NCBI GenBank assembly: GCA_039888615.1
Contig: JBDQQS010000015.1
Strand: one strand, 5' to 3'
Length of the DNA: 64,000 nt
Origin: Flavimaribacter sp039888615
GTDB taxonomy: Bacteria > Pseudomonadota > Alphaproteobacteria > Rhizobiales > Rhizobiaceae
Under the pieces are notes generated by a model. The model was not told the origin of the DNA and searched no databases. It was given only the letters and a program-made list of their open reading frames with translations. Positions 46,976-57,028 of this stretch are shown piece after piece (position 1 is the stretch's first letter; every line of letters starts with the position of its first letter). The position numbers were made by a program, and so were the translations under genes.

Positions 46976-47364
46976 CGGCGCCCCTGCATTGGTAAAGAAC
47001 TGGTAAATGGTACCAGCGTGATTTTATTTAATAAAGATTTAACAATTCTCTAACGATTGAGATTTCATGTTAAGGTTAATTCTGAATTTCGAATGGCGGG
47101 AGAGATAATCGTTAGGCTGCAGCTTGCATCGACGTGACACACACATAAATAGTAATCTCCGTCAACGTTATACATCAAACGCAAACACAAACGTCCAGCG
47201 CGATACAAACAAACTCTTATTAACCGGTTCAAAACCAGTCATTTTTCAACACTTTAAGCCATTGCCCGCTCGACATCGTTGACCAACAGCGTCTCGTGCG
47301 ACGAAACTGTGATTCGGCGCCGCGAACAATGCGCGATTATTGTGGCAATCAGGGGTTAGGAAAC
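46976..47364. other. A/T-rich intergenic region between the FeeM-like gene and the MFS gene
   Basis: No gene is supported in these 389 bases, which are clearly richer in A and T than the coding sequence around them. The left part has the CtrA-type box; the right part (about 47160-47240) is rich in ACAAAC-like tracts and should hold the promoter of the MFS gene. Confidence 0.45.
47028..47043 (-). promoter_or_regulatory. CtrA-type box (TTAA-N7-TTAAC)
   Basis: TTAATAAAGATTTAAC matches the full CtrA recognition pattern TTAA-N7-TTAA(C). It lies 53 bases ahead of the FeeM-like start codon, a normal place for CtrA-activated promoters. CtrA control is inference; both half-sites are exact. Confidence 0.6.
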
Positions 47365-48651
47365 ATGAATGGCGGGGGCGTCAGCAAACTGCAGAAGCCG
47401 GCTCTCGTTCTGGCTATCCTCGGCACAATAAATCTGGTTAACCAGATGGATCGGGTGCTGTTTTCACTGATGGTGGAGCCGATCAAGGCTGAATTCGAGT
47501 TTTCCGACAGCCAGATGGGACTTCTCGGGGGCATTGCGTTCGCCGTTTCCTATGCCGTGATCGGATTGGTCGCTGGAAGGATTGCCGACAGTTGGAACAG
47601 GGTCCGGCTGATAGGTCTTGCCCTGGTGATTTGGAGCGCGGCGACGGGCGCCATGGGCTTCGCCTACAGCTTTTTGCAGATGTTCGCCGGTCGCGTGGCG
47701 GTCGGCGTCGGTGAAGCAGGCTGCGTTCCGGCCTCCCAATCGATCATTTCCGACACCGTGCCGGTCAAGGACCGAGCGATGATGATCTCGCTCTTTACCG
47801 GTTTCGGCACCGTCGGCACGCTGGTCGGCCTGCTGCTCGGCGGTCTCGTGCTGGAACAGATCGGCTGGCGCATGACATTCGTCGCTTTCGGACTGTTCGG
47901 CGCCATACCGGTCGCGATGCTTTTTCTGTTTCTGCGTGATCCACGCCCCGAACGTCGCTTCGTCGCAACGGAAGCGCTTTCGTTCGGCGACGTGAGCGCA
48001 ATGCTGAAGCGTCGCGAGACACAGGCTTTGATCATTGCCATTCCGTTGCTCTACACCATGGTTGGCGCGGCCACCTGGATTCCCGCGCTCTTTCAGAGAA
48101 CCTACGGAATTTCCACGGAAGAATTCGCCCGGGTCGGCGGCGCTTTCCTGGGTCTCGGCCTCATCGCCGGAACATTCGGCGGCGGCCTGATCATCAAGTT
48201 TCTGGTAAAGCGCGACGCCCGCTGGGAGTTTTGGTGGTCCGGATTGTCCTGCGCGCTGGCGCTTGTTCCGCTGCTGCCCCTCTATCTGGGCGCGGATCTC
48301 TCCATCGCCTATCCCTGCCTGTTCGCCGCTTTCTTCATTTCAGCGACAGGTTTCGGTCCCTCCATGGCCTGCATGCACAGGATCGCCAACCAGGCCGTTC
48401 GCGCCACGGCGATCGCCGTCATCATGTTCGCAACGTCCCTCATCGCCTATGGCGGAGTGCCGGCGGCCATAGGCGTTCTCAGCGATCTCTTCGCACAAAT
48501 GGGAACATCGGCCGATGACGGCGCGTCGCTCAGAAACGCCATGCTCGTGACGATGTTACTACCGCCGCTCGCGTCCATCATGTTCTTTCGCTACGCTTAT
48601 GTGGCAAAACTGGACGACGCGCCGGACGATGCAAAGGCAATCAGCGGATAG
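47365..48651 (+). CDS. Major facilitator superfamily transporter (spinster-like)
   Basis: A 428-residue inner-membrane transporter with about 12 hydrophobic helices. The loop after helix 2 reads GRIADSWNRVRLI, the MFS motif A variant. The N-terminal VNQMDRVLFSLMVEPIKAEF and GVGEAGCVPASQSIISDTVP segments resemble spinster-type MFS proteins. TTAGGAAAC precedes the ATG at 47365; a longer frame upstream has no support. The substrate is unknown. It is divergent from the FeeM-like gene and could export its product, but nothing in the sequence proves that. Confidence 0.85.
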   Translation: MNGGGVSKLQKPALVLAILGTINLVNQMDRVLFSLMVEPIKAEFEFSDSQMGLLGGIAFAVSYAVIGLVAGRIADSWNRVRLIGLALVIWSAATGAMGFAYSFLQMFAGRVAVGVGEAGCVPASQSIISDTVPVKDRAMMISLFTGFGTVGTLVGLLLGGLVLEQIGWRMTFVAFGLFGAIPVAMLFLFLRDPRPERRFVATEALSFGDVSAMLKRRETQALIIAIPLLYTMVGAATWIPALFQRTYGISTEEFARVGGAFLGLGLIAGTFGGGLIIKFLVKRDARWEFWWSGLSCALALVPLLPLYLGADLSIAYPCLFAAFFISATGFGPSMACMHRIANQAVRATAIAVIMFATSLIAYGGVPAAIGVLSDLFAQMGTSADDGASLRNAMLVTMLLPPLASIMFFRYAYVAKLDDAPDDAKAISG

Positions 48652-48663
48652 ATACCAATGCAA

Positions 48664-51012
48664 TTATTCGACGGAATGAAGCTTGTCTTCGGCGAGAGCG
48701 GCTTCAGCTGGAGCAAGTTGCTTGCGATCCCGGCCTGAAATGCTTGAAATAAGCTCGGCGATGCTTCCATAGGGCACCGGAACGCCGAAGAAGAACCCCT
48801 GAACGAATTCGGCGCAATTGCTGCTTCTGATCAACTGCAACTGTTCCTCGGTTTCAACGCCTTCGATCACGACTTCCATGCCGAGTTCCCGGGACAGATG
48901 AACAATGCCCTTGAGAAGCTTGAAAGTCTGTTCGTTGCCGGTGATGTCCGAGACGAAGGACCGGTCGATCTTGACCTTGTTGAGTGGCAGCAGATGGAGA
49001 TAGCTGAGGCTGGAATATCCGGTGCCGAAATCGTCGATGGCGATGACGACGCCCTTTTCGCGCAGCTTCTCCAGAACCCTCTTGGCTTCGGACATGTCCT
49101 GAACAAACGCGCTTTCCGTCACTTCGAGCTGCAATCGCGAAGCTTCGAGGCCTGAGGCCTTGAGAGCCCCTTCCACCATATCGACGACGTCTTCATTGCG
49201 CAGATCGTTGGCGGACAAGTTGACCGAGACGCCGACATCGTCGCCCCAGTTCGCGCAATCCCGGCAAGCGACGTTCAGCATATGCCGCGTCAGTTCGCCG
49301 ACAACGCCCATCTCCTCGGCAAGGGGAATGTAGGTGGCGGGAGACACGGACCCGAAATCCGGATGGTACCAGCGTGACAGCGCCTCGCAGCTGGCCACCG
49401 CCATCGTGCCGGCGGCAAACATCGGCTGGTAGACGACGGAGAAGGATTTCGTGCGGATCGCATCTCGAAGAGCCGCCTTCATCTTCTGCAGACGTGTATA
49501 CTTCTCGTCCATGTCATCGGCGAAGATCGTCCAGCCGTTCTTGTTGTTGTGCTTGGTTTCATAGAGCGCGAGATCCGCCTTGATATGCAGGTGGTCGAGG
49601 CGCGATTCCGACTTCGTCGACACGACGACGCCCGCGCTGAGACTGACGAAAAGGCGGTTGCCGTTGATCAGATAGGTTCCGCGCAGACTGTCGAACAACT
49701 CCGTCATTAGCTGATCGACATGGGCCTCATCCTTGACGTTGCGAACGAAGACGACGAACTCGTCGCCGCCGAAGCGAGACAGCGTCATGGTGTCGTCGGC
49801 AAGCCCCGTCAGCCGCGCCGAAAGCGCGCACAACAGCCGGTCGCCGGTCATGTGGCCGCTGGTGTCGTTCACGTGCTTGAAGTCGTCAATATCGAGCACG
49901 ACGAGGGCAAAGCGCTCGTCATCCGGCATTTCGCGAATACTCTGCTCGACGAATTCGGCGAAATAGGCGCGGTTCGGCAAACCGGTGAGCTGGTCGTATC
50001 GCGCCATGTGCATGATTTTTTCTTCCGCGCGGATACGGGCTGTCACATTCTCGAAGATCAGGACGGCGCCCTCGTTGCTTCGCCGCTTTGCGGTGAACTC
50101 GAGATACCGGTCGTCGGCGAATTTCAGAAGCGCCCGCGACTTTCGCCCGTCGAGCAATCCTTCGAGCTGGGAGCGCACGACATCGGCCCGCTCCTCGGAC
50201 AGCAATGTCCGCTTCACTCCGTAGCGAAGAATCGCGTTGATCGTATGGCCGGTGAGCGTCACGCCGTCCCGAAGACCCAGCAATTCTACGGCCTTTCGGT
50301 TGGCGACGACGATACGTCTGTCCTTGTCCAGCATGAAAAGGCCATGCGGCATGTTGTTGAGCGCCGTGTCGAAGCGTCCGGCGACCATGGCGAATTCCCG
50401 ATGGCTCATGACGTTGTCATAGAGGAACTCGCGCACGCCATTGGCCATGGATCGCGTCGTCAGTATCAACGGAATGATCAGCAGGCCAAGCAACGCCATG
50501 AACAGGTCGCCGCGCAGGAAAAGCGCAATGAGAAACGGCGCGCAGGCGCAAATGGAAATGATGTCGACGATGCGCTTTGAGCCGTAATTCCTTCCGACGA
50601 CGGACACCATCGAGCCCATTGTGATCGACAGGGAGGCCAGTTCAGCGAAATTGTCCCGCGTGATGAAAAAGCTGTAGCCGGTCATACACCCGACGGTCAG
50701 CGCCAAAAGACCCACCCCGATCGTGTAGTTGCGCTCCCATCGCGCGATGGTCGCCCGATCGTTGACGGAGAACTCGACTTCATCGAACCTGTGAAAGGAT
50801 TGATTGCGGCCAACGAAGATCAGAAAAATCAGACCGGCGAACACCAGGTACGCCGGGTCCCTGACCTTGAGATAGATCAGAAGACACGTCACTACGTGCG
50901 CGATCATTCCGGCCCGCAATGTCATGCGATTGCCGAATAGCGATCGCACGAATGACAGATATACATCTGTCGGGATGTCGCCGTCCGTATTTGCCGTCAT
51001 CTGTGATGCCAT
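48664..51012 (-). CDS. Membrane GGDEF-EAL protein with PAS domain
   Basis: A 782-residue cyclic di-GMP enzyme. The N-terminal 190 residues hold about five hydrophobic helices, followed by a PAS-like domain (LNNMPHGLFMLDKDRRIVVANRKAVELLG). Then come a GGDEF domain with intact FGGDEF and an EAL domain with CEALSRW, the metal acids of IDDFGTGYSSLSYL and EGVETEEQ. Both catalytic halves keep key residues, so it could make or degrade c-di-GMP. The I-site RxxD ahead of GGDEF is absent. It converges with the MFS gene. Confidence 0.92.
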   Translation of the reverse strand: MASQMTANTDGDIPTDVYLSFVRSLFGNRMTLRAGMIAHVVTCLLIYLKVRDPAYLVFAGLIFLIFVGRNQSFHRFDEVEFSVNDRATIARWERNYTIGVGLLALTVGCMTGYSFFITRDNFAELASLSITMGSMVSVVGRNYGSKRIVDIISICACAPFLIALFLRGDLFMALLGLLIIPLILTTRSMANGVREFLYDNVMSHREFAMVAGRFDTALNNMPHGLFMLDKDRRIVVANRKAVELLGLRDGVTLTGHTINAILRYGVKRTLLSEERADVVRSQLEGLLDGRKSRALLKFADDRYLEFTAKRRSNEGAVLIFENVTARIRAEEKIMHMARYDQLTGLPNRAYFAEFVEQSIREMPDDERFALVVLDIDDFKHVNDTSGHMTGDRLLCALSARLTGLADDTMTLSRFGGDEFVVFVRNVKDEAHVDQLMTELFDSLRGTYLINGNRLFVSLSAGVVVSTKSESRLDHLHIKADLALYETKHNNKNGWTIFADDMDEKYTRLQKMKAALRDAIRTKSFSVVYQPMFAAGTMAVASCEALSRWYHPDFGSVSPATYIPLAEEMGVVGELTRHMLNVACRDCANWGDDVGVSVNLSANDLRNEDVVDMVEGALKASGLEASRLQLEVTESAFVQDMSEAKRVLEKLREKGVVIAIDDFGTGYSSLSYLHLLPLNKVKIDRSFVSDITGNEQTFKLLKGIVHLSRELGMEVVIEGVETEEQLQLIRSSNCAEFVQGFFFGVPVPYGSIAELISSISGRDRKQLAPAEAALAEDKLHSVE

Positions 51013-51084
51013 TTATTTTCGGCTCAACAGTAAAGTAAAAGAATTAAGGAAGCTTTTAAGTGCTGTGAACCCCCAACCCTAACT

Positions 51085-54000
51085 TTATTCAGCGGCAATA
51101 TTCTTCGTAAAGGGCTCTCCGTCGTAAAGTCTCCTGAGTTCGAACGCTTCCTTTTCCGCCGCCTCGATTGAACGCTTCTTGACATGTCCGTAGCCGCGAA
51201 TGTTTTGCGGGTAGGAAAGTAATCTTGTAGCGGCGTCCAGATTTCCGGCGACCAGACCGCCCGCCACTTCACCGAGAAGAGTTTCATATTCCCTTAGTAT
51301 GCGTCGCTCTTCCCGTCGCTCCTCCTGGTATCCGAAGAGATCCAGCGCCGTGCCTCTCAGGCCGCGCATTCTTGCGAGAAGCGGGTAGAGTTTCATGAGC
51401 CACGGTCCGAAACTGCGCTTCTTCAGGCGTCCCTTTTCGTCTCGTTGCGCAAGAAGCGGCGGCGCAAGATGAAATTCGAGGCTGTCCCATCCCTGAAACT
51501 GGCGCTCCAGCTGCCTTTTGAAACCGCCATCGGAATAGAGCCGCGCAACCTCGTATTCGTCCTTGATCGCCATCAGCTTGAAAAGCGCCCGGGCCGCAGC
51601 CTCTGTAAGGGGGCCGGCCCGGCCTGCGACAGCGGTCTCCGCCGCCTCGATCGCGGCGACCTTCGAGCGGAAGCGGCTGGCGTAGGCGGCATTCTGATAG
51701 GCGTGAAGAAACGCGCTGCGACGCGCGATCATCTGCTGCAGATCTTCCGTCTCGCCGTCTTCTTCAGCAGGCCTGTCGGCGTCCTCGATCAGAGACCGGA
51801 CATAATCCGGATCGACCAAGGCCCTGCGCCCCCAGCGAAACGCCTGTATGTTCATGTCCACCGCCTGACCATTTAGCCGGATCGCCTCCTCGATCGTTTC
51901 GGCGGCGAGGGGAACCGAACCCGATTGCGCCGCCATGCCCAGCATGAACATGTTGGCGGCGATCGCATTGCCGAACAGCTTGTTGGCGGCGTGAGAGCCA
52001 TCGAAGAAAGCAACGTTTTCCTCCCCGGCCGCCTGCGTGATCGCCCGCTTCAACCGCTCGGTCGGAAGATGATAATCGGCGTTGCGCGCAAAATCGCCAG
52101 GCATGACTTCCGCGATATTGGCAATGAAACGGGTCTCGCCCTCGCGAACGGCCGCCAGAACCTTGCGCGACCCGGATACGACGAGATCGCAGCCGAGCAC
52201 CAGATCAGCCTTGCCGGCGGGCACCCGGATCGTATGGATGTCTTCCGGACGTTCGGCGATGCGCACATGCGAAAAGACCGCGCCGCCCTTCTGGGCGAGA
52301 CCGGCCATGTCGATCATGCCGCAACCCTTGTTCTCCAGGTGCGCGGCCATGCCGAGAATGGCGCCGATCGTGACGACGCCTGTTCCGCCGACGCCTGTGA
52401 TGATGCAGGCCCAGCCAGTGTCCATCGGAGCGATCGAAGGCTTGGACACGCCTTCAAGCGGATCGCCTGTCAGGGCCAGCCCTTCCGCTTTCCTCAGTCT
52501 GGCGCCGTGCACCGTCACAAAGGATGGACAGAAACCCTCGATACAGGAGAAATCCTTGTTGCAGCTTGACTGGTCGATCCGGCGCTTGCGCCCGAACTCG
52601 GTCTCTACCGGCTGCACGGAAACGCAGTTCGACTGAACGCCGCAATCGCCGCATCCTTCGCAAACCAGTTCATTGATGAACACACGCTTGTCGGGATCCG
52701 GAAAGGCTCCCCGCTTGCGGCGGCGGCGCTTTTCCGCCGCGCAGGTCTGGTCGTAGAGCAGCACCGTCACGCCCGGAATATCGCGCAGCTCCCGCTGGAC
52801 GGCGTCGAGTTCCGACCTGTGATGAAAGGTGATGCGCTCCGGCCAATCCATGCCTTGCGGATATTTGGCGGGTTCGTCGGACACGAGGGCGATCCGGTCG
52901 ACGCCCTCTGCGCGGACCTGTCGCGCAATCGCGTCGACGGTGAGCCCGCCTTCGTGCGACTGTCCGCCGGTCATGGCGACCGCGTCGTTGTAAAGGATCT
53001 TGTAGGTGATGTTGATCTTCGACGTCAGCGCGAAGCGGATCGCCAGCAGTCCTGAGTGATTGTAGGTGCCGTCTCCGAGATTCTGGAAAATATGCTCTCG
53101 GTCGGAGAACAGCCCCTGCCCCACCCACTGCGCGCCCTCGCCGCCCATCTGGGTAAAGCCCTGGGTGTTGCGATCCATCCATATCGACATGAAATGACAG
53201 CCGATCCCGGCCGCCGCCGCCGAGCCCTCCGGCACTTTGGTCGAACTGTTGTGCGGACATCCGGAACAGAAATACGGCGTTCGCTGGGCGATGTCCGCCG
53301 TATCGGCAAGCATCGCCTGGAACTGGCGGACACGCTTGACCTTGGCGTCGATTTCCTCCGAATGGCCAATCACGCGCAGGATCCGCTCGCCGATGGCGAC
53401 AGATATGTCGTTGGGGTCGAGCGCGCCGCGAACCGGAAACAGCCAGTTGTCGTGTTCGTCCCTCTTGCCGACGATGACCGGTTGATGGCCAGCGCCATAG
53501 AGCTCCTCACGCAATTGCGCTTCGATCAGGGAACGCTTTTCCTCGACCACGATCACCATGTCGAGACCGTCGACCATGGGAAGGAAATCTTCGCGCGACA
53601 GCGGCCAGGGCGTCGCGATCTTGACCAGACGCAGGCCGATCCTCTCGGCTTCCCGCTCGTCGACGCCCAGATCTTCCAGGCTCTGCCGCACGTCGAGGAA
53701 ACTCTTGCCGACGCTGATAACGCCCAGCTTCGGACTGCGTCCGCCCGAATAGACGATGTGATTGAGGCGATTGGCGCGAATGAAGGCGCTTGCGGCCTGC
53801 CGCTTGTATTCGTGCAGCCGGATTTCCTGGCCAATGAAATCCAGTTCTCCCGGCCTGATGTTCAGGCCGCCCGCGGGCATGTCGAATTCCGGCGTGACAA
53901 TGTTCAGCCGATCGAGACCCCCCTCCACGGAAGCGGTCGACTCCACATTGTCCTTGACGCATTTCAGCGCCGCCCAGGTTCCCGCGAAGCGCGACAGCGC

Positions 54001-54561
54001 ATAGCCGTACAGTCCGTAATCGATGATTTCCTGGACGCCCGCCGGATTGAAAATCGGGATCATGGTGTCGACGAACTGGAATTCCGTCTGATGCGCGTTG
54101 GTGGAGGATTCCGCCGTATGGTCGTCGCCCATCAGCGCCAGAACGCCGCCATGCCTGGAACTGCCGGCAAGGTTGGCGTGGCGAAAGACGTCGCCCGCCC
54201 GGTCGACGCCCGGTCCCTTGCCGTACCACAAGGCGAAAACGCCGTCGAAGCGGCCACGACCGTCAAGCTCGGCCTGCTGGGTTCCCCAGCACGCGGTCGC
54301 GGCGAGTTCCTCGTTGATGCCTGGCTGAAAGACGATGTCGGATTCAGCGAGTTTTCGCCCGGCGCGCGCAAGCTGCTGGTCAAGACCGCCGAGCGGCGAT
54401 CCACGATAGCCGGAGACGAAGCCGGCTGTATCGAGACCCGCCCGTCGGTCCAGTTCCTTGCGCATCAGCAACAGCCGAACAATCGCCTGGGATCCGGTGA
54501 CGAATATTCTGTCTTTTGTCAGATCGTACTTGTCGTCGAGCGTTACGTCATGTGCTGTCAT
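51085..54561 (-). CDS. Indolepyruvate ferredoxin oxidoreductase, fused alpha-beta
   Basis: A 1158-residue fused 2-oxoacid oxidoreductase that decarboxylates aryl pyruvates to acyl-CoA with ferredoxin. The order is an IorA-like N-terminal part (SGYRGSPLGGLDQQL), a TPP-binding segment with QNLGDGTYNHSGLLAIRFA, an iron-sulfur cluster region CEGCGDCGVQSNC with more Cys following, and an IorB-like part with ITGVGGTGVVTIGAIL. The length fits the large aerobic IOR found in many proteobacteria for phenylalanine and tryptophan breakdown. It is divergent from the TetR gene at 54700. Confidence 0.92.
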   Translation of the reverse strand: MTAHDVTLDDKYDLTKDRIFVTGSQAIVRLLLMRKELDRRAGLDTAGFVSGYRGSPLGGLDQQLARAGRKLAESDIVFQPGINEELAATACWGTQQAELDGRGRFDGVFALWYGKGPGVDRAGDVFRHANLAGSSRHGGVLALMGDDHTAESSTNAHQTEFQFVDTMIPIFNPAGVQEIIDYGLYGYALSRFAGTWAALKCVKDNVESTASVEGGLDRLNIVTPEFDMPAGGLNIRPGELDFIGQEIRLHEYKRQAASAFIRANRLNHIVYSGGRSPKLGVISVGKSFLDVRQSLEDLGVDEREAERIGLRLVKIATPWPLSREDFLPMVDGLDMVIVVEEKRSLIEAQLREELYGAGHQPVIVGKRDEHDNWLFPVRGALDPNDISVAIGERILRVIGHSEEIDAKVKRVRQFQAMLADTADIAQRTPYFCSGCPHNSSTKVPEGSAAAAGIGCHFMSIWMDRNTQGFTQMGGEGAQWVGQGLFSDREHIFQNLGDGTYNHSGLLAIRFALTSKINITYKILYNDAVAMTGGQSHEGGLTVDAIARQVRAEGVDRIALVSDEPAKYPQGMDWPERITFHHRSELDAVQRELRDIPGVTVLLYDQTCAAEKRRRRKRGAFPDPDKRVFINELVCEGCGDCGVQSNCVSVQPVETEFGRKRRIDQSSCNKDFSCIEGFCPSFVTVHGARLRKAEGLALTGDPLEGVSKPSIAPMDTGWACIITGVGGTGVVTIGAILGMAAHLENKGCGMIDMAGLAQKGGAVFSHVRIAERPEDIHTIRVPAGKADLVLGCDLVVSGSRKVLAAVREGETRFIANIAEVMPGDFARNADYHLPTERLKRAITQAAGEENVAFFDGSHAANKLFGNAIAANMFMLGMAAQSGSVPLAAETIEEAIRLNGQAVDMNIQAFRWGRRALVDPDYVRSLIEDADRPAEEDGETEDLQQMIARRSAFLHAYQNAAYASRFRSKVAAIEAAETAVAGRAGPLTEAAARALFKLMAIKDEYEVARLYSDGGFKRQLERQFQGWDSLEFHLAPPLLAQRDEKGRLKKRSFGPWLMKLYPLLARMRGLRGTALDLFGYQEERREERRILREYETLLGEVAGGLVAGNLDAATRLLSYPQNIRGYGHVKKRSIEAAEKEAFELRRLYDGEPFTKNIAAE

Positions 54562-54681
54562 CGCATCCTCCGTCGCTTAGAGTAATTCTATTTCACGGCG
54601 AATAAAAGCAACCGATCGCTTTGCGACGGGCGATGTTCCAGAGCCTGCGACAAAGTCCGTTTGACTTGGCTTCGCTTTGGA

Positions 54682-54696
54682 TGCATGTAACATGCA
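54682..54696. promoter_or_regulatory. Candidate TetR operator TGCATG-TAA-CATGCA
   Basis: A perfect 6-bp inverted repeat with a 3-bp centre lies 3 bases ahead of the TetR start codon, in the region shared with the divergent IOR gene. TTGACT at 54661-54666 could be a -35 for the TetR operon. TetR autoregulation at this palindrome is inference. Confidence 0.5.
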
Positions 54697-54699
54697 ATT

Positions 54700-55392
54700 A
54701 TGCAAAAGAACGAAAAGATAGAACGACCGTACAAGAGGGCGCGGCCATCCACGCGGGATGCGATTCTCGACGCCGCCGAGACGCTCATGGCGCAGCACGG
54801 CTATCATGCCGTCAGCCTGCGCGAGATCGCGCGCGCATCCGGCGCCAATCTCGGCAGCGTCACCTATCATTTCGGCGCCAAGGAAAATCTGCTGGCCGAA
54901 ATCTACGAGCGCCACACGCGCCCGATGAATCTGCGGCGCATGGAATTGCTGCGCGAAGCCGAACGCATCAACGATCGGGAAGACAGATTGCTGGCGATGA
55001 TCCGGTCATTCGTGCTGCCGGCGTTTTCCTCGCAATCCGACGTTGCAGGCGGCGGCGCCCGGTTCACGAGAGTGAGGGCCATTCTGTCGATGGAGGGCAA
55101 CGAAGCCGCCCAGCGAATCATCGCCGCATCTTTCGACGATACAAGCCACGCATTTGTCGACGCGATCGCGAACTGCATTCCCGGCGCCGACCGCAACGCG
55201 ATTGTCTGGCGCTGCCATTTCCTGCTGGGCGCCCTTTACTACACGCTGGTGAATGGCGACCGTATCGATCGCCTGACCGGCGGCGCATCGAGCGGCGACG
55301 ATCACGAACTGGCGATCGATCAACTGGTTCACGCCACGGCGGCCTCGCTTCGCGATCTTTCCGGATCCTGCGGCGGTCGAACCTCGACGTGA
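54700..55392 (+). CDS. TetR-family transcriptional regulator
   Basis: A 230-residue regulator with an N-terminal TetR helix-turn-helix (AILDAAETLMAQHGYHAVSLREIARASGANLGSVTYHFG). A TetR C-terminal ligand domain follows, with WRCHFLLGALYYTLVNGDR near residue 168. Its stop overlaps the GTG start of the ligI-like gene (GTGA), so it is the first gene of that operon. It probably controls the operon, its own gene and perhaps the divergent oxidoreductase. Confidence 0.9.
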   Translation: MQKNEKIERPYKRARPSTRDAILDAAETLMAQHGYHAVSLREIARASGANLGSVTYHFGAKENLLAEIYERHTRPMNLRRMELLREAERINDREDRLLAMIRSFVLPAFSSQSDVAGGGARFTRVRAILSMEGNEAAQRIIAASFDDTSHAFVDAIANCIPGADRNAIVWRCHFLLGALYYTLVNGDRIDRLTGGASSGDDHELAIDQLVHATAASLRDLSGSCGGRTST

Positions 55393-56279
55393 CGGCGAAG
55401 CGCCAAATCGTTACTCCGGGCTATCTGCCCTTTGATCCTGATCCGGGCAAACCTCAGATCGTATTGCCTGAAGGCGCTTGCGACAGCCATTGTCATGTCT
55501 TCGGACCGGCGAACAGGTTTCCCTACGCCTCGACGAGCAGCTATGTGCCTGTCGACGCCCCCGCCGAATTGCTGTTCAGGCTGCACGACCATCTGGGCTT
55601 CGAGCGATGCGTAATCGTCCAGGCGAGTTGCCATAGCGCGGACAATTCCGCGCTGGTCGACGCCTTACGCAAAGCCGGCAACAAGGCCCGGGGCGTTGCA
55701 GTCGTGGACCCGGCGACCGGCGTTGACGAACTCGAAATGCTCCATGAGGCGGGCGTGCGGGGCGTGCGCTTCAACTTCGTCAAGCGTCTGAAGGCGCTTC
55801 AGCCTCTGAAAGACCGCCTCAAGATCGTCGAAAAGATTGCGCCGCTCGGCTGGCATGTCGTCGTGTATTGCGAACCCGACTCGATCGACGCCGTTCGCCT
55901 CCTGATCGAGACTGTCGAAACGCCGGTTGTGATCGACCATATGGGCCGTGTTCCCGTGGAGAAAGGCGTCGACAGTCCCGAATATCAAACACTGGAACAA
56001 CTTTTGACAAGCAGTGACCGCCTGTGGATCAAGGTCAGCTGTCCCGAACGCCTGTCCAGACAGGGACCGCCCTACATTGACGTGGACGCGGTGTCGAAGC
56101 GGCTGATCGAGGTCTTCGCGGACAGGGTGCTGTTTGGCGCCGACTGGCCGCATCCCAACATGGTGAGCCACATGCCGGACGACGGACTGCTGGTCGACCG
56201 CATCGCGCGCATTTGCCCGAACGTGACCGTGAGACGAAAAATGCTGGTCGACAATCCGACCTGCCTCTACTGGAACTGA
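55389..56279 (+). CDS. ligI: 2-pyrone-4,6-dicarboxylate lactonase (LigI-like)
   Basis: A 296-residue amidohydrolase-fold lactonase. CDSHCHVFGPANRFPYA near residue 31 and the RGVRFNFVKRL segment match LigI, which opens 2-pyrone-4,6-dicarboxylate in protocatechuate 4,5- and gallate cleavage routes. The catalytic Asp region is FGADWPHPN. The GTG at 55389 overlaps the TetR stop. galB, galC and galD follow, which supports this assignment. Confidence 0.85.
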   Translation: MTAKRQIVTPGYLPFDPDPGKPQIVLPEGACDSHCHVFGPANRFPYASTSSYVPVDAPAELLFRLHDHLGFERCVIVQASCHSADNSALVDALRKAGNKARGVAVVDPATGVDELEMLHEAGVRGVRFNFVKRLKALQPLKDRLKIVEKIAPLGWHVVVYCEPDSIDAVRLLIETVETPVVIDHMGRVPVEKGVDSPEYQTLEQLLTSSDRLWIKVSCPERLSRQGPPYIDVDAVSKRLIEVFADRVLFGADWPHPNMVSHMPDDGLLVDRIARICPNVTVRRKMLVDNPTCLYWN

Positions 56280-56299
56280 GAAACAAGGAAGGAGACCCC

Positions 56300-57028
56300 A
56301 TGGACAAGACCGGACTGGTTGTCAGCGCCCACGCCGCGGATTTCGTATGGCGCGCCGGCGGCGCGATCGCCCTGCACGCCGCACGCGGATACCGTATGAC
56401 GGTTGTCTGCCTGAGCTACGGCGAACGCGGAGAATCCGCAAAGCTCTGGAAAAACGAGGGCATGACGCTTGAAATGGTGAAAGCCGCGCGCAAGGCGGAG
56501 GCGGAAGCCGCGGCGCAAGCGCTCGGCGTCGCAGATCTTGTGCTCTTCGATATCGGCGACTACCCGCTTAATATCGACGCCGCCGCCATAGACCGGCTGG
56601 TCGACGTTTTCCGCCAGGTGCAACCGAGCTTCGTGCTGTCGCATTCGCTGGATGATCCCTACAACACCGATCATCCGGCCGCCACGCGCATGACGCTCGA
56701 CGCCCGCATGATCGCACAGGCCTGGGGTCACAAGCCGGGGGAAAAGGTGCTCGGCGCGCCGCAGATGTATCTCTTCGAGCCGCATCAGACCGAACAATGC
56801 GGCTGGAAGCCCGACACCATTCTCGACATCACCGATGTCTGGGACAAGAAACGCGCCGCCATCGAGTACATGGAGGGGCAGGAACATCTGTGGGACTACT
56901 ATACCAACGTCGCGGAAAACCGCGGCAACCAGTTTCGCCGCAACTCCGGCGGCCAAGCTGGCGGCAGGTCGGCGCGCTACGCCGAAGGCTTCCAGTCGAT
57001 CTTTCCAAGAACCGTGGATGAACTGTGA
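56300..57028 (+). CDS. galB: 4-oxalomesaconate hydratase (GalB, PIG-L family)
   Basis: A 242-residue enzyme of the PIG-L (LmbE-like) fold. The metal-binding start is [15 protein letters not shown], where usual PIG-L proteins have HPDD; GalB of Pseudomonas is known to have this variant. [14 protein letters not shown] and the later [17 protein letters not shown] fit the family. It hydrates 4-oxalomesaconate to 4-carboxy-4-hydroxy-2-oxoadipate. GGAAGGAGA precedes the ATG. It ends in the start of galC (TGATG). Confidence 0.85.
   Translation: MDKTGLVVSAHAADFVWRAGGAIALHAARGYRMTVVCLSYGERGESAKLWKNEGMTLEMVKAARKAEAEAAAQALGVADLVLFDIGDYPLNIDAAAIDRLVDVFRQVQPSFVLSHSLDDPYNTDHPAATRMTLDARMIAQAWGHKPGEKVLGAPQMYLFEPHQTEQCGWKPDTILDITDVWDKKRAAIEYMEGQEHLWDYYTNVAENRGNQFRRNSGGQAGGRSARYAEGFQSIFPRTVDEL

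Noticed and set aside
53056..54585. Long open frame on the plus strand opposite the indolepyruvate oxidoreductase
   Set aside because: No domain or ribosome site; the minus-strand gene is well supported.
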